Shown in pieces: positions 60,266 through 64,000 of a DNA stretch of 64,000 nucleotides; within the stretch, counting starts at the first letter, position 1; each line of letters starts with the position of its first letter. Below the pieces are notes generated by a model, which was not told the DNA's origin, searched no databases, and was given only the letters and a program-made list of their open reading frames with translations. Source of the stretch: Anseranas semipalmata. Its lineage: Eukaryota; Chordata; Aves; Anseriformes; Anseranatidae. Where the stretch lies: contig VXAA01004026.1 in assembly GCA_013399115.1 (NCBI GenBank), forward strand, positions 628,211-692,210. Direction: 5' to 3'. Both the position numbers and the translations under genes were made by a program.

Positions 60266-62929
60266 AAGTACATGCCAGAGCAGAACCTGAAGGTTGACAA
60301 AGTGGAAGACCAAGAATGCACTATATATTGACTTTTAAAAATCTGATAACTTTAAAGAAAGTGTGATCATTTCTTGGCTTTGTTTTCTAAGTTAGTAATA
60401 CCACACTCTGGAACAGGAAGGTACAATACACATGGACACGTACATACATGCCACTTCATTTGTCACCAGTTTCTTTCTGCAAAGAATATCCTTTGGTTTT
60501 GCATTTATCATATTAATGTGTTCAATCCTTGAATTTTTACATACCTGCTGGACCCTTACATATATAAAAGGTGTAGGAATATGTAAGTATACTTTTGTTT
60601 GTTCACCTGGTTATATTTCCAGACTAGCCTGGGAAAATGTGGGCCATGATACCCCAAAGAGCATTCATACCATAAGATTATGAGGATAAACTTTATGAGA
60701 CATCTAATAATGTGGTTAAAAAAGCCAAAAGAAACTAAAACAAAAACAACAGTTCTCATATCTCATCAGACACTACGTTTTCATATCAAGATACAGAAAA
60801 ACTAGAAAAGAAGAGAGTTTCCAGGAGATATTTTCCTGCTATTAAAGATTGATGGGAACATCCAGGTAAATCCAGTGCTTAAATGGCAGCAGTTGGTGCA
60901 TGTATCTTGATGTACATATTTTCATTGGACATCAGGGAGCATTAAAGAGAGCAGCTGCCCATCTCCCTAGTGTACTGAATGTGCTGGGCACTCATTCACA
61001 TCCACAGCAGCAATGCTTCTTAGGTATGGAGGTTTTCCTTTCCAGAAGCAAGGGGACAGTGCATGAGCAGGAGCAGACCTTTCTGTCCCTGGGACAGCTA
61101 CAGCCAGCTTTGTCCTGTCACAGTCGGCTTGAGGGAAAGCTGTTGTAGGATGCAGGAGTGTCTGACTGTGGGGTTTTGACTTGAAATAGACCTCGGTCCA
61201 GTCTGCATAAACATCTTAATGCTCAACCACATAAAGAAGTTGTCAAAACAATGGTTTCACACGCTGGAATTAGAGTATTTCTTGTAAACACTGGACTAAC
61301 TTCGTTCCTTTGAATGCGGAGGAGCCTTGCCACAGAGGAATGCAGGATTCATGGTCAAACTGGCTCTCTTCCTGTGACAAACAGAGAAAGTGGCAAAAGC
61401 AAGGAACCTACCTGCTCTGGGAAAATAAAGCCAGACAGAGAGGAGGTATGCTATGGGAGCAGCCGGGTGAATGGGACAGACCCTGCCAGCTGGCCATTAA
61501 GGGGAACACCAGGTATCTGCAGCCGCTGAGGTCTGTCCGTGGGCTCCTCTGCAGGAATATAACCTATAACCCCGGGATGCTTTTGACAGGTTGATTGTTT
61601 TTTTTTTTCTTTTTGCCCTTCGTTTTCTCCCTGCCGGGCTGGGAGCTCATTCTGCTGGTGTGCTGAGTGCCTTCAGCTCTTTCTACCACTGGCTGTAGCT
61701 GAGGGTGTCCTGTCACTTATGGGAAGGCTCTGCACAGGTCAGGCCCGGAACTATTCGTTGTTTCGAGGATGGCAGGCATGCCAGACACCCTGCTAGAAAC
61801 AACCGTGTGCTACGCAGGGGATGGGACAGCCAGCTCCCTTCTGGGATTTCAAGCAAAGGTTTGGTGGTGGCTGTGTTTACCAGGCAGCTGCTCACCATGA
61901 ACTAGGTGAAGCCAGTTTTACAGCAACCACGTAAGCACGAGTGGGTTGGGATGCGTGGGATTCAGCCCAACATCCTGAGTGGCATTGGCAGTTCCTCAGT
62001 GCCCACAAAAAATACTGAGACCAGCCATGTATCCCCTGTCAAGCCAACCAGCTCTTGTTAGTCCTCTTTTCTGCCAGTGCTGGCAAGTGTGGGAGGTGTA
62101 GGAGTGTGTGGGGCACAGCTGGTCACCCAGGGCGTGCAAGGAAGGTTGTGCAAGGCATGGCCCCAGCACATGAGGCACCATGCTCCCAGCCCCTGCCCAA
62201 GAGGAGCAGTGATTTTTCTCCACACATGTGGGATATCAGAGTGGGAGAAGCTGAGGCCACGGTTCCATAATGTCTCTTTGGGTACAGTTTTATCCCTGCT
62301 CAGCCCTGGGCCTTTATTCTGGAGTGGTTCCTTCCTGCATATATGAACCTGCAGCAGGTAGAAAACGGACAGGTCTAAGGACAGAATAGGTGTACAAGCT
62401 AAGGCTGTACTTCTTGTTCCCAGCAGAGCCCACATGTATCTACAGCAATTCCATAGAAATCAGCAGATTTCCTTCAGATTTACACCAGAATAGTAAAGCA
62501 AAAGCTCCTGAGAAGTTCATGTTCCCAGCAGAGCTCTGTACTTCAGTACAAAGCACACCCACCCTTTTCTCTGGCCTCTCTCTTTGGGATGACTCACACA
62601 GATTTCTGCTTGCAGTTGCCTTCGATCACTGCTGTGAGTCTGCTGTGATTCAGCTGTTCTCATTCTGAACTCCCTCAGAGCATTCAGTCAATCCCAGCTT
62701 ACCGAGGTCGGAAACTAATGAAAATAACACCATACAATTTCCAGAGATGCTTGATACGCTTGATACTCAGCCACCTTTCTCTGCTGAATTGTCATGCAGC
62801 TTCTCTGCAGGAACATGATTAACTCTCTAACACTTGGTGGGACAGCAGGCATGGGGTTGTCTGCCACTGTCTCCGGTGAATAGTTCACATTCCAGCTATG
62901 TGCTTTTTACCACATGCTATGATGAAATG

Positions 62930-63593
62930 GTTGACAAAAAACGGATTATGACCCGGCAATGTGCTCTTGCAGCCCAGAAAGCCAACTGTATCCTGGGCTG
63001 CATTAAAAGCAGCGTGGTCAGCAGGGCGAGGGAGGTGATTCTGCCCCTCTGCTCTGCTCTTGTGGACCCCACCTGGAGCACTGCATTCAGCTCTGGGGCC
63101 CCAGTACAACAAAGACATGAACCTGTTGGAGCAGGTCCAGAGGAGGGCCAGAAGGGTGGTCAGAGGGCTGGAGCACCTCTCCTATGAAAACAGGCTGAGG
63201 GAGTTGGGGTTGTTCAGCCTGGAGAAGAGAAGGCGCTGTGCAGACCTTATAGCGGCCTTCCAGTACCTAAAGGGGGCTTACAGGAAAGCTGGGGAGGGAC
63301 TCTTTGTCAGGGAGTGTAGTGACAGGACAAGGGGTAATGGCTTTAAACTGAAAGAGGGTAGGTTTAGATTAGGAAGAAATTCTTCACTCAGAGGGTGGTG
63401 AGGCACTGGCACAGGCTGCCCAGAGAAGCTGTGGATGCCCCATCCCTGGAGGTGTTCAAGGCCAGGCTGGATGGGGCTTTGGGCAACCTGGTCTGGTGGG
63501 AGGTGTCCCTGCCCATGGCAGGGGGGTGGAACGAGATGATCTTCAAGGTCCCTTCCAACCCAAACCATTCCATGGTTCTATGATTCTGTGAAA
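62930..63593 (+). mobile_element. CR1 LINE with ORF2 C-terminal region, sense on plus
   Basis: This is the longest CR1 copy in the window. It encodes the C-terminal end of the CR1 ORF2 protein, the part after the reverse transcriptase core. Recognisable pieces are CALAAQKANCILGCIKSS in the first frame, then [20 protein letters not shown] and [15 protein letters not shown] in a second frame from about 63,080, and HRLPREAVDAPSLEVFKARL in the original frame from about 63,400. Two frameshifts therefore break it, and no start or catalytic domain remains, so it is a dead 5'-truncated copy. The 3' UTR ends with TTCCAACCCAAACCATTCCA and the tail TTCTATGATTCTGTGA. The 5' boundary is uncertain by some tens of bases. 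Confidence 0.95.
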
Positions 63594-64000
63594 ATATGAC
63601 ATGCTACAGGCTTGTAGAAATAGACAGGAATATGATTTTACTGGGCCAGATGGTGTAGGGCTGTCGCTGTTGGCCCAGGGAATCATGGCTTTCCACTAAA
63701 ACAGGATGTCCTATCTGAGGCAGGAGGATACAAAATTAGGAAAGATAAAGGCTCAGCATTTCCAAAGATGCTCAGTATGTGGAACAGGTGTGGCAGAAAC
63801 TCCTCTACTTAGACCTAGAAATTTGAGAGAGGGTCGTGTCTGGGAGCTCAAGTACAAGTTTGAGAGGAGAAATAGGTACAAAGCAGATCCTGAGAAGAGC
63901 AGCTGAAAGGCATAACGAGGGAAATGTCTCTACAGATCAGCTGGCAGAAAAGGCCTGGTTCTTTGCAGTAAACAGCAAAAACAGAAACTTGAACAGGGAA
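63594..64000. other. end of window, unassigned
   Basis: Downstream of the CR1 tail a plus frame (63,706-63,906) reads, in part, WELKYKFERRNRYKADPEKS. It is charged and looks coding-like, but has no splice context inside the window and is not recognised. Confidence 0.3.

Larger units (their letters stand above)
52300..62900. other. mixed-composition non-coding DNA, no gene recognised
   Basis: GC content is moderate and patchy, with simple repeats at 55.6 kb and 58.17 kb and the candidate exon at 58.3 kb. Frames up to 140 codons (56,746-57,168 plus) and 127 codons (58,861-59,244 plus) carry no domain I can identify. Confidence 0.5.

Noticed and set aside
61700..61830. Apparent internal duplication in a plus frame (two similar Arg/Gly-rich stretches)
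   Set aside because: The two stretches do not align well at DNA level.
1..64000. CRISPR arrays, operons, tRNA or rRNA genes
   Set aside because: No regularly spaced repeats, no bacterial gene layout, and no tRNA B-box or rRNA sequence were seen. The repeat content is that of a bird.

Overview
The window looks like nuclear DNA of a bird. Every clearly recognisable interspersed repeat is a CR1 LINE (several carry the typical avian 3' end with the octamer tail ATTCTATG/ATTCTGTG), with only two faint MIR-type relics. I see no L1, Alu-like or bacterial signatures. Coding density is very low, homopolymer and TA/CA tracts are common, and there is one strong CpG island. The species and chromosome cannot be told from the sequence alone.

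Layout. Positions 1-28,060 are AT-rich and intron-like, with almost no recent repeats. They hold two MIR-like relics, one old CR1 tail, a (TA)n stretch broken by a 41-base gap (11,142-11,182), and several short segments on the minus strand with excellent splice signals. Positions 28,068-28,609 are a CpG island that runs into a 935-base gap (28,610-29,544). Just beyond the gap, 29,545-29,850 is open in one frame on each strand. Positions 29,850-64,000 have more frequent GC-rich patches and five CR1 insertions (30.3, 44.1-44.4, 49.7-49.9, 52.2 and 62.9-63.6 kb). They also contain a few possible plus-strand exons and a 0.8-kb stretch (44.66-45.45 kb) that reads like a developmental enhancer.

Genes. 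I cannot name any protein-coding gene. Most open frames of 60-170 codons are about what chance gives in 64 kb and show no recognisable domain. The most economical reading is a CpG-island promoter at about 28-29.5 kb, with its first exon partly lost in the gap. A gene may run leftwards over the intron-like 28 kb, and another transcript may run rightwards. This is inference: candidate exons are listed by their splice sites, with low confidence.

No operon, CRISPR array, tRNA, rRNA or new multi-gene system is visible. The points most worth checking are the SOX/POU/homeodomain motif cluster at 44.66-45.45 kb, the gap-interrupted CpG island, the small exons with near-ideal splice sites (10,549-10,575 and 7,327-7,358), the duplicated flanks of the 11.1-kb gap, and a transcript-like 3' end with an A-run at 40.5 kb.
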